Shown: in pieces, positions 55,542 through 64,000 of the stretch
How the letters are laid out: the number at the start of each line of letters is the position of its first letter
Position numbering within the stretch: position 1 is the stretch's first letter
Assembly (NCBI GenBank): GCA_963662155.1
Contig: OY759266.1
Span: 61,340,911-61,404,910, forward strand
Reading direction: 5' to 3'
DNA length: 64,000 bases
Origin: Lamellibrachia columna
Taxonomy: Eukaryota > Annelida > Polychaeta > Sabellida > Siboglinidae
Made by a program: the position numbers and the translations under genes
The notes under the pieces: model-generated
The model's database searches: none
Seen by the model: only the letters and a program-made list of their open reading frames with translations
Told to the model about the DNA's origin: nothing

Positions 55542-55859
55542 AATTAGTTGACATCTACTTAAATTTGTATATATAAGATTTGTATATTTAAAAAAATAAT
55601 TGTATAGAATTCTATAGAGAATAGTAGAAATGTGTATACCAAAGTGTAGAATACTAAAGATTCTAAAGGTATATCTGCAAAAATCCTACAGAATATTCTT
55701 TAAAAAGTATATGCAATATTTTCTGACTTCTACATAGTTGTGTCCACAAAAGTCCTATAGAATACTTTATAACAATTCTTTAGATTTTAATAAGGGTGCA
55801 TCAATAGCTTTCTTTCTAGTGATATTTGCATGAAAAAATTACAAATGAGGAAGAAGATC
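55542..55859. other. Probable 3' UTR and downstream DNA of the phosphoesterase gene
   Basis: AT-rich; no canonical AATAAA was picked out with confidence. Imperfect repeats around AGAATACTAAAGAT and CTATAGAATA recur at 55520, 55645 and 55685-55765. Confidence 0.5.
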
Positions 55860-56152
55860 TCCATCAACTCATCAGCATTCTACACTGTAACCGAATACGC
55901 TGGGCAGAACTGTCTGCAGGATGGAGAATATACTTCCCAAACCTGTCTTCTTTGGCGAGCTGAATGGAAAAGAACAGTAGGCAAACCACACCTTCGCTTC
56001 TAAGACGTCCTAAAATTACATCTGAAATTATTCCATATTCCACCTGAAACATGGACTGCTGCAGTCATGGACAGAGCAAGCTGGCTGGCCCTGCTCCACA
56101 CTGGCCACGACATTGACACTGAGAAACAAGACTATGGTGCCCTCTGTACATA
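55860..56152 (+). pseudogene. LINE RT C-terminal relic
   Basis: Plus strand: HQLISILHCNRIRWAELSAG, then RTVGKPHLRF*DVLKLHLKL, FHIPPETWTAAVMDRASWLA and LLHTGHDIDTE. It has the same order as the C-termini of LINE E type proteins (RLRW.GH, RGRP.LR.KDVCK, W...A.DR..W). It has stops and a frame break; the minus 62-codon frame here is a shadow. Confidence 0.72.
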
Positions 56153-56605
56153 ACCCAGTGACGTCGGACTGTCACAGAGACTTAGTGTCAGGCATGTTTC
56201 CTTGCTAGGAATGTTGTGCTGAGCAATGGTACTATAACCATTGGTGACACAGTCAACAGCCACTCCAAAAACAGGTGATGCAACAGAGTCCGCTTAATAG
56301 AATCACATCGGATCAGAGCAGTTTGATTCTGTTAATCAGTTGATTCATATAAGCGGTGTCCCAGTCAATATATTGTATTCTACTAAGTGGCTTATTCTGT
56401 CATCTGTTATTCTGTGTAGTCCACTCTATAGCTACAAACACATTTATTTTAATACATTGTTTGTGTGCGTTCGAGTGTGTGTGCATTGTGTACGTTGTAT
56501 GCGGTGTGTGCTGTGTGTGTGGTGTGGTGTGGTGTGGTGTGGTGTGGTGTGATGTGTGGTAAGGTGTATATGTGTAATATATATATGTGCGTGCATGCGT
56601 GCGTG

Positions 56606-56659
<54 letters not shown>

Positions 56660-57321
56660 GGTAGTGAGTAAGTGTGTGTGTTTGCGTGTGTGCGCCTGTG
56701 TGTGTTTGTGTGTGCATGTCTGCGTGTGTGTGTACGTATATGTTTGTGTATGTGCACGTATGTATGTGTTTATATATGTATGTACGTACGCATATATGTA
56801 TATATTATATATGTATGTATCATCATAAATCAGGTTTTTTTAAGGTTACGTTCATACGAGCTGTAAAAAATGTCAAACGAGCAACATTTTTTTACAACTG
56901 GTTTCATTATGATGGTCACCAATTCTGCTTTATGTCGCCCGTTGCTTGCAGTAAAATGATGATAAACTTTAGGGAATATCGACGAAAAAAATAAACATTA
57001 ACTTTGCCATGCTATAAAGTGTTGAGTTCCATTATTATCAACCCAGATAAGAAAATGTAGCCATGGTTGTTGCGAATTGTGACTGGAATGTTTTTGTTTC
57101 AATTAAAATTATACAAAACCAACACACGAAAGATTGCAAACTCTTTCACAAAAATGTGCTTTGCAATATGCAATGTGATCGTATTAACAAAATACAATTG
57201 AAATAAAAAAAGAGGTCAATGTGATGACAGACGATGCCACGATCAACAACAGAACCATATGACTCGGTTAAATCGACGATGGGAAGCGAGCGGGTGGTTT
57301 TCGTCCTTTTAAAAGAGATTT
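56153..57321. repeat. Intergenic with GT/GTGTG and TA microsatellites
   Basis: 56460-56560 is GTGTG-rich including six GTGTG pentamers, 56612-56657 is a TA run, and 56670-56820 is GT/TATG-rich. 56821-57321 shows nothing recognisable. Frames in both strands over the microsatellites are artefacts. Confidence 0.8.
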
Positions 57322-57485
57322 AACAAAATTGTTATCCAAAACTCAAGTTCCAGATGGCAAGTGGACAAGGAAGCCATTGGCTTATCGATAATTTTATCAT
57401 CTATGTGTAGCCCGCCCTTATCAGATATCTGTAAAAAAAACTTTAAACATTCACAATACTAGCATTAGCACAATCATTTGACAGT

Positions 57486-59348
57486 TTGTTCCATTCATTT
57501 ATCAGAAAGGAAGAAGACTATGCAAAATACAAAGAGGCACTTAATGCAGCTACAACTGAAATCAGACAATCTAAAAGAAGCTATGAGCAAAAACTGGCAT
57601 GTAACATAAAAACTGACAGCAAGAGTTTTTATGCATATGTCAGGAGTAAACAAAACGTACAAGACAAGGTTGGACCTCTAGAAGACAGTGCTGGAAATAT
57701 AATATCACAGGGGTTTTTAATGGCGGAAGACCTAAATGGTTACTTCAGTTCAGTGTTTACAAAAGAAGATATTAGTTCATTACCAGTTGCTGATGCTAAA
57801 TTTCAGGGGGCTAAATCTGACTATTTAGGACCGTTAGTTGTAACTCCAGAATTGGTAGCTAGGAAAATAAAGGCAATGAAGGATAACAAATCACCGGGAG
57901 TGGATGGGATTCCTCCAAAATTACTAATGGAAACAGTAGATCAAATCAGTATACCACTTGCAAGAGTATTCAACTTGTCATTAAAAGAGGGAGTTGTTCC
58001 GTTTGAATGGAAAGAAGCAAACATCATACCATTATTTAAAAAGGGTTCGAGAAATAAGTCAGAGAATTACAGACCAGTGAGTTTAACGTCAGTGATTTGT
58101 AAATTATTAGAAAGGTTAATTAAAGACCATATGGTGGACTTCCTCGTTAAGCATAAATTATTAAATTCATCTCAACATGGATTCCTTAAAGCGAGGTCAT
58201 GCTTAACAAATATATTATGTTTTTTGGAAGAAATCACTAAGTGGATAGACATGGGATCGCCAGTAGATATTATCTACTTAGATTTTCAGAAAGCTTTTGA
58301 CAAAGTGCCACATCAAAGATTGCTACTTAAATTAAAAGCCCATGGTATCGGGGATAGCATAACTGACTGGATAGAACAATGGCTGACTGACAGAAGACAA
58401 CGAGTTGTAGTAGATGGCGAAGTTTCAAATTGGAAATCGGTTTTGAGTGGGGTACCTCAAGGATCAGTATTAGGACCTATATTATTCTTAATTTATATCA
58501 ATGACTTGGACGAGAGTATAACAAGTAACGTACTGAAATTTGCGGACGACACAAAACTGTTTAGAAAGGTTAATACTGATGGTGATAAACAACATTTACA
58601 AAACGATCTAGACAGATTAGTGAAATGGTCTGAGAAATGGCAGATGCTGTTCAATTTTGGGAAATGTAAATGCCTACATACAGGACATGGGAACTTGAAT
58701 GTAAACTATAAAATGGGAGCTACTGTTCTTGGTACTACTGTAAAAGAAAAGGACTTAGGAGTTACAATAAGCGCTGATATGAAAGTTTCAGAGCAGTGTG
58801 GTATTGCAGCTTCAAAGGGTAATCAAATTCTTGGATTGATTAGAAGAAACATAACATATAAGGGAAAAAAGTTAATTATACCTCTTTATAAAGCAATAGT
58901 TAGACCTCATTTAGAATACTGTATACAAGCATGGAGACCATATCGTAAGAAGGATATAGATACGCTTGAACGCATACAAAGGAGAGCAACTAAAATGATT
59001 CCAGAACTTAGAGACCTTAGTTATGAAGAACGCCTGAAAGAATGTGGTTTAACAACTCTAGAGACAAGGAGGTTAAGAGGAGATCAGATTGAAGTTTTTA
59101 AGATATTGAATGGGTATGAAAATATTGATAGAAATATGTTTTTCTCACTCAAGAAGGATAGCAGAACTAGAGGACATGAGGTAAAATTAGTAAAGGATCA
59201 ATGTAGATTGGACATCAGGAAGCACTCGTTCTCACAGAGGACAATAAATGAATGGAACAAACTGTCTACAGATTGTGTAACTGCTAGCAGCGTGAATATG
59301 TTTAAAAACAAGGTTGACACATATATCAGGAGGGCGGGTTATAAGTAG
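57486..59348 (+). CDS. LINE A reverse transcriptase, unbroken 620-codon frame
   Basis: The frame opens at 57486 in flanking LINE B DNA; element-derived sequence starts at about 57504 (KEEDYAKYKEALNAATTEIR). RT landmarks: NKSPGVDGIPPKLLMETVDQ, NYRPVSLTSVICKLLERL, YLDFQKAFDKVPHQRL, GVPQGSVLGPILF, FADDTKLF (catalytic Asp pair), GKCKCLHTGHGN, LGVTISADMKVSEQCG, RPHLEYCIQAWRPYRKKD, RRATKMIPELRDLSYEER and the end YIRRAGYK. The endonuclease and ORF1 are absent, so it cannot transpose alone, but the RT domain has no stop. The ATG at the start belongs to host flank, and expression is unknown. Confidence 0.9.
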   Translation: MFHSFIRKEEDYAKYKEALNAATTEIRQSKRSYEQKLACNIKTDSKSFYAYVRSKQNVQDKVGPLEDSAGNIISQGFLMAEDLNGYFSSVFTKEDISSLPVADAKFQGAKSDYLGPLVVTPELVARKIKAMKDNKSPGVDGIPPKLLMETVDQISIPLARVFNLSLKEGVVPFEWKEANIIPLFKKGSRNKSENYRPVSLTSVICKLLERLIKDHMVDFLVKHKLLNSSQHGFLKARSCLTNILCFLEEITKWIDMGSPVDIIYLDFQKAFDKVPHQRLLLKLKAHGIGDSITDWIEQWLTDRRQRVVVDGEVSNWKSVLSGVPQGSVLGPILFLIYINDLDESITSNVLKFADDTKLFRKVNTDGDKQHLQNDLDRLVKWSEKWQMLFNFGKCKCLHTGHGNLNVNYKMGATVLGTTVKEKDLGVTISADMKVSEQCGIAASKGNQILGLIRRNITYKGKKLIIPLYKAIVRPHLEYCIQAWRPYRKKDIDTLERIQRRATKMIPELRDLSYEERLKECGLTTLETRRLRGDQIEVFKILNGYENIDRNMFFSLKKDSRTRGHEVKLVKDQCRLDIRKHSFSQRTINEWNKLSTDCVTASSVNMFKNKVDTYIRRAGYK

Positions 59349-59452
59349 GTGAACATTGTTGGACTCTCGATAAGCCAATGGCTTCCTTGTCCACTTGCCA
59401 TCTGGGCCTTTGGCTTGGATGGCAAATCTTGTTAAATCTTGTTAAACTTCTG
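57504..59452 (+). mobile_element. LINE family A copy 3, nested in LINE B copy 2
   Basis: 5'-truncated plus-strand A copy starting in the endonuclease-RT linker (AGAAAGGAAGAAGACTATGC) and ending with hairpin 59395-59425 and two CTTGTTAAAT units. It lies between the halves of a minus-strand B copy. It retains every position at which copy 1 is broken, so it is the cleanest A copy here. Confidence 0.93.
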
Positions 59453-60340
59453 TGAGAATTAGTACTTTCTCGTGTCCAGCCTACATTCTTCAATCTACTG
59501 CCTTCTTTATGTTTGAATTCCTATCAATATTCTCACAGCCATTCACTATTTTAAGCACCTCTATTTGGTCTCATCTTAGTCTTCTGGTCTCGAGTGTTGT
59601 CAAACCACATTCTAATAAGCGGCTTTCATAGCTAAGATGATAGATCTTTCAATTCTGGAATCATTTTAGTTGCTCTTCGTTGTATTCCTTCTAGCTTGTC
59701 TGTGTCCTTCTTGCGATACGGCCTCCTTGCTTTTCTATAATATTCCAAATTCGGCCTAACTATCGCTTTGTACAGAAGTACAATTAGCTGTTTCTCCTTG
59801 TGTCTTCTAATTAGCCGTAGAATTTGATAACGTTTTGAAGCAGCAATCCTACATAGCTCTGGACTTTTCATATCAGCGCTAAATGTTACTCCCATTTTCT
59901 TTTGTAGTTCTACCTAGAATAGCATCCCCGACTGTGTTATCTGCATCCACGTTTCCATGCCCTAACACTTCCAAAAATTTAATATAATTTGCCATTTTTA
60001 GACCATGTAACCAATTTATCTAGATCACCCTGTAAACTGTGTTTTTTTTATCCCTGTGATACCCCACTGAAAGCAGATATCCAATTTGAAATCTTACCAT
60101 CTATTATTACTACCTGTTTTCAGTTTGTAAGCCACTTTTCTATCCAGTTGATTACATCATTACCTGTACCATGTGCTTTTGGTTTAAGTAATAATTTTTG
60201 ATGTGGCACTTTATAGAAAGCTTTCTGAAAATCTAAGTAGACAACACCCATCATCTACCCACTTTGTAATTTCTTTAAAAAATATAAGGCATTGGTTAGA
60301 CATGACCTTGCCTTTAGGAACCCACGTTGAGATTTATTTA
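59453..60340 (-). pseudogene. LINE B copy 2 RT, decayed
   Basis: Minus strand: LGVTFSADMKSPELCRIAAS (59895 down), RRHKEKQLIVLLYKAIVRPN, RRPYRKKDTDKLEGIQRRAT and MIPELKDLS, then upstream palm pieces with VPH region (about 60200) and QKAF. The catalytic FADD segment is missing between about 59990 and 60060, where a T-rich run joins PCKLCF to CDTPLKA in the plus reading. Numerous breaks. Confidence 0.82.
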
Positions 60341-60535
60341 CTATGTAGAACTGTGTTTGGGTAGACAGGACGACACTCGTTATACTCCCCAGAGTGTCTC
60401 ATATTTTAGAGATGGTTCAAAGGAGTATTGAATGCATGTTTCATGATTCATGTTTTGCCTCCTTGAAAGGATTTGTGATATTTTCCAAATGTGAATACCT
60501 TGGGGGTAAATTTAATAGATTATGGCATTTAACAT

Positions 60536-61208
60536 GATTTAACAAGATTGCCTCCCAATGCTAGACACGACCTTGCTTTTAGGAACCCATGTAAATATGT
60601 ATTTATTAATTTATGTGTTACGTTTCCAATAATTTCATACAACTGATGTTAAACTCACTGGTCTGTAATTTTCTGATGTGTTTCACGACCAATTCCTCAA
60701 TAACAGTGTAATATTTGCTTCTTTCCATTCTGAAGGAACTATTCCCTCTTCTGGTGACAAGTTAAACACTTTTGCAAGTGGTGTACTATTTTTTCTCTAC
60801 AATTTCCATAAGCAGTTTGTGTGGTACCACATCAACTCTTTTGTCTTCTTAATTTTCTTTGCTATCATTTCAAGAGTTACAAATAACTGCCCTATATGAT
60901 CTGATTTATCGCCTTCAAGTTTAGTAACTTAAACTAGAAGTGAGCTGATATTTTCTGTGGTAAAGACTGAACTATAAATACTCATTCAGGACCTCTGCCA
61001 TTTGAAACTCATCTGAAATTATGTTTCCACTGTTGTTTTCCAGTGGTCTGACCTTATCTCGAACTTTCTGTTTACTCCTTACATAAGCATAGAAAGTCTT
61101 GCTGTCATTTTTTATATTACCTGCCTTTTTTCAAAGGTTCTGTTGGATTTTCTAATATCAGTTGTAACTTTGTAGACTACTTCTACATTTCCAGTGTGTT
61201 TATATCCT
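60536..61208 (-). pseudogene. LINE B fragment: tail joined to RT fingers and linker
   Basis: A tail-like TTTAACATGATTTAACAAGA with TTGCCTCCC (60536-60560) is joined to the fingers region (plus: AGACACGACCTTGCTTTTAG), continuing through the T-S-V and SEWKEAN region to the linker with RSKQ.VRDKV near 61060. The segment around TAGGAACCCA is also present at 60310-60340, so this is either a second copy lacking its C-terminal half or a duplication. Confidence 0.65.
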
Positions 61209-61225
61209 CCACAGCATCTGTTTGT

Positions 61226-61350
61226 GAGACTTTGGAATAAGGGTTTTCTCGGTTGCTGCACCGACTTTATGGAATTCGCTCCCTCTTTAGGTTACAACAT
61301 TACACAGCTTTGCCATCATCTGAAGACTCATATTGTAATCCTTCTTAGTA
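61226..61350 (+). pseudogene. Short LINE 3' fragment of another family
   Basis: Plus strand: FSVAAPTLWNSLPL* then VTTLHSFAII*RL. The A-F-S-V-A-A-P-x-L-W-N-S-L-P-L box and following FK..LKT-like region are typical of the C-terminus of jockey/CR1-type ORF2. Only about 120 bp remain, between two B fragments. Confidence 0.7.
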
Positions 61351-61454
61351 CATCCATATGACAACTTTAATATTGCTTACCGATTTAGAGATTGATTAAC
61401 CCAGATGCGCCTCTGACCTTCGTTTCCAATGACACAGGTGACACAGGTGCAAAG

Positions 61455-63299
61455 GAATTAACAAGACTTAACAAGATTGCCATCCCAAACAAGTTCCAGA
61501 TGGCAAGTGGACAAGGAAGCCATTGGCTTATTGAGAGTCCAACAATTTTCTCATCTATGTGTAGCCCGCCCTGATCAGATATCTGTCAATTCTATTTTTA
61601 AACATATTCACACTACTTGCATTAACACAATCATTTGGCAATTTGTTCCATTCATTTATCACCCTCTGTGAGAAAGAGTACTTTCTCATGTCCAACCTAC
61701 ACTGCTCCTTAACTAATGCTGCATTGTGTCCTCTGGTTCTACTGCCTTCTTTAAGTTTGAAGAACATATTCCTATCGACATCCTCATAACCGTTCACTAA
61801 TTTAAACACTTCTATTTGGTCTCCTCTTAGTCTCCTGGTCTCTAGTGTTGTCAAACCAGATTGTAATAAGCGGCTATCGTAACTAAGGTCTCTCAATTCT
61901 GGAATCATTTTAGTTGCTCTTCATTGTATTCTTTCTAGCTTGTCTATATGCTATTTACGATATGGCCTCCATGCTTGAATACAATATTCCAAATGTGGTC
62001 TAACTATTGCTTTGCACAGGGGTACAATTAGCTGTTTCTCCTTCTATGTGATAGTTCTCCTAATTAGCCCTAGAATTTGATTTCCTTTCGAAGCAGCAAT
62101 CCCACATTGCTCTGAAACTTTCATGTCAGCACTAAATTTTACTCCCAAGTCTTTTTCTTGTGTGATTCTACCTAGTACAAAATCCCCCATTTTATATTCT
62201 TCATCCATGTTTCCATGTCCTATGTGTATGCATTTACACTTCCCAAAATTTAATAACATTTGCCGTTTTTCTGACCACTTAACTAATTTATCTAGATCAT
62301 CTTGCAAACTTTGTTTATCTGTATCATTAGTAACCTCTCTGAATACTTTTGTGTCATCTGCAAATTTCAGTACTTTGCTAAATATGTCATCTTCCAAATC
62401 ATTTATATATATTAAAAATTGTACAGGGCCTAATACCGATTCCTGTGGTACCCCACTCAAAACAGATTTCCAGTTTGAAATATCACCATCTACTATTACT
62501 CTCTGTCTTCTGTGTGTAAGCCACTTTTCTATCCAGTTAATTACATCATTACCTATACCATGGGCTTTTTTGTTTAAGTTAACAATCTTTGATGTGGCAC
62601 TTTATCGAAAGCTTTCTGAAAATCTAAGTAGACAACATCCACTGGTGACCCGTCATCTACCCACTTTGTAATTTCTTACAAAAAACAGAAGATATTGGTT
62701 AGACATGACCTTGCTTTTAGGAACCCATGTTGAGATGTATTTATTAATTTATGTTTTACAAGGAATTCCACCATGTGGTCTCTAATTAATGTTTCGAGTA
62801 ATTTACATACAACTGATGTTAAACTCACTGGTCTGTAATTTTCTGGCTTGTTCCTCGATCCCTTCTTAAATAGAAGCGTAATGTTTGCTTCTTTCCATTC
62901 TCAAGGAACTATTCCATCTTCTACTGACAAGTTAAACAATTTTGCAAGTGGTGTACTAATTTGCTCAACAATTTCCATAAGCAGTTTTGGTGGTATCCCA
63001 TCAACTCCAGTGATTTATTATCGTTCATCTTCTTTGTTTTCTGAAATTATGTTTCCACTTGTTTTCCAATGGTCCGACCTTATCTCGAACTTTCTGTTTA
63101 CTCCTTACATAAGCATAGAAACTCTTGCTGTAATTTTTTATATTACCTGCCAATTTTTTTTTAAAGGTTCTTTTAGATTTTCTAATTTCAGTTGTAGCTA
63201 GATTAAGTGCCTCGTAATTTGCATAGTCTTCATCCTTTCTGGTATGCCTATAAACCCTCCACATAGTTTGCTTACACTATTTTTCTTTTGACAAGTGTA
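61455..63299 (-). mobile_element. LINE family B copy 3
   Basis: Minus-strand copy with tail (TTAACAAGACTTAACAAGAT), hairpin 61477-61506, complete 3' UTR and ORF2 back to the endonuclease-RT linker (KQTMWRVYRHTRKDEDYA), where it is truncated next to the LINE fragment at 63320. Confidence 0.92.
61555..63264 (-). pseudogene. LINE B copy 3 ORF2 (RT), broken
   Basis: Minus strand from 63264: MWRVYRHTRKDEDYANYEAL with a lost codon, RTFKKKLAGNIKNYSKSFYA, then a deletion near 63010-63050 removing much of the linker, fingers with KSPGVDGIPPK lost in part, palm FQKAFDKVPH (about 62600) frameshifted near 62565, GVPQESVLGPVQF (Gly to Glu in block B), FADDTKVF intact (about 62350), LGVKFSADMKVSEQCG, a stop-containing joint near 61920-62040, and MIPELRDLSYDSRLLQSGL to YLIRAGYT. 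The QGSVLG to QESVLG change would probably impair RT. Confidence 0.88.
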
Positions 63300-63319
63300 A
63301 AGAAGTGTTCTTCATATCA

Positions 63320-64000
63320 GTATCATTACTGGCGTCAACAGATAATGCAGTCACATGTGGTCGCAGGTCTCTGCGGAGGTTGACCATTCTTTAGTTGTGT
63401 TCTTCGGTCTTTGATTATTTGTAGTTGTTTCTGCTCAAAGTCCTGTAGACGGTGTGACAAGTGTGATACCAGAGAGGGCGTTTTGTTGATGTTTTTTTCC
63501 CATGTATTAAGGTGGATGGAGCAGGACTTCAGCGTTGATTTTAGTACGTCTTTGTATCTTTTTCTTTGGCCGCCTCTTGTTCGGCAACCGGTTTTCAGTT
63601 GGCCATAGAACAGCGCCTTGGGTATGAGGTCATCAGTCATATGGACCAGGTGAGCAGACCATCGGAGTTGTGCTCGCATGATGTGGAACTCGATTCCACA
63701 TGTTCTGCATTGTTCTAGTACTTCAGTGTTTGGCACCATATATCTCGCCATTTGATGCCTGCTATCTATCGTAGGCAGCGCATGTGAAACTGATCTAGTC
63801 GTCCGATATGTCGACAGTATGGGGTCCACGCCTCACATCCGTAGAGCAGGGTTGTAAATACGACTGCACAGTACACGATTGTTGTGCTCAGGCACATGCC
63901 ACGTTCATTCCAGAAGCGTTTGGTAGTCTGCTGAAAGAAGCAGTTGCCTTTCCAAGACGGGCAGAAATCGTATCATCATCATCATTGCATTTTCAGATAA
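63320..64000 (-). pseudogene. LINE RT C-terminal fragment, cut by window edge
   Basis: Minus frame 63829-63335 reads ARYMVPNTEVLEQCRTCGIE, MRAQLRWSAHLVHMTDDLIP, KALFYGQLKTGCRTRGGQRK, RYKDVLKSTLKSCSIHLNTW and QNGQPPQRPATTCDC-like residues near the end. Upstream (63830-64000), pieces such as LLYGCEAWTPYCRHI appear in other frames. It belongs to the same broad type as LINE E and gives the single-copy state of the NTEVLE segment amplified there. It continues to the right of the window. Confidence 0.82.

Larger units (their letters stand above)
57322..61208 (-). mobile_element. LINE family B copy 2, split by LINE A copy 3
   Basis: The minus-strand B 3' end lies at 57322-57503 (degraded hairpin, CCAGATGGCAAGTGGACAAG, AGCCCGCCCTTATCAGATAT, CCATTCATTTATC) and resumes at about 59453 (TTCTGTGAGAATTAGTACTT and onward). 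The intact copy at 61455 reads CCATTCATTTATCACCCTCT then GTGAGAAAGAG, so the two halves abut at the same point of the ORF. Beyond about 60340 the element is rearranged: 60345-60535 is unrelated, then a B tail-like piece and mid-RT to linker sequence follow (60536-61208), perhaps a separate copy. Confidence 0.85.

Noticed and set aside
55864..56052. 62-codon minus-strand frame
   Set aside because: It is the shadow of a plus-strand RT C-terminal relic with recognisable motifs.
57322..57520. 5' inversion by twin priming of the LINE A copy
   Set aside because: The inverted piece is family B, not A, and its continuation is found on the other side of the A copy, so nested insertion explains it better.

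Overview
This is an animal nuclear genome window, most likely from a marine invertebrate. The evidence is a host gene split by GT-AG introns, many non-LTR retrotransposons (LINEs) with CR1-superfamily traits, tRNA-derived SINEs and very large tandem arrays. The species cannot be named from the sequence. There is no bacterial operon structure, rRNA or CRISPR. Most long open frames are satellite arrays with a period divisible by 3, or pieces of reverse transcriptase, not host proteins.

Layout. 1-6.05 kb: a 43-bp array runs almost to a splice acceptor of one candidate host exon (1650-1915), followed by 58-bp and 31-bp arrays. 7.5-14.8 kb: a LINE with a PHD-finger ORF1 (family C), carrying a nested CR1-like LINE with an esterase-type ORF1 (family A). 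15.8-21.8 kb: a related LINE (family B), an inverted A copy, a coiled-coil LINE ORF1 and a C-like 3' end. 22.9-23.75 kb: an unbroken C-terminal RT fragment. 23.9-26.9 kb: a 24-bp array. 27.1-33.15 kb: a foldback structure with long, internally repetitive inverted arms. 34.1-39.8 kb: a minus-strand LINE (family E) whose reverse transcriptase contains about 41 tandem copies of a 66-bp coding segment.

42.48-55.54 kb holds the only well supported host gene: seven plus-strand 3' exons of a Cdc1/MPPE1(PGAP5)-like calcineurin-type metallophosphoesterase with a C-terminal membrane anchor. The exon phases all agree and give 329 residues; the 5' exon or exons were not found. Its introns hold a 3.3-kb 24-bp satellite, a nearly intact LINE with an N-terminal PHD finger (family D), a LINE ORF1 relic, a SINE fragment and several minisatellites. 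57.3-64 kb is a cluster of minus-strand family B copies, one split by a young family A insertion with an unbroken 620-codon RT frame, ending in a further RT fragment cut by the window edge.

The genes do not form a pathway. The window is one conserved GPI-processing-type gene in a region dominated by retrotransposition and repeat amplification. Notable points are the in-frame minisatellite inside a reverse transcriptase, the foldback structure, the nested LINE insertions, and a 3' hairpin whose stem is kept in two LINE families while its loop differs.
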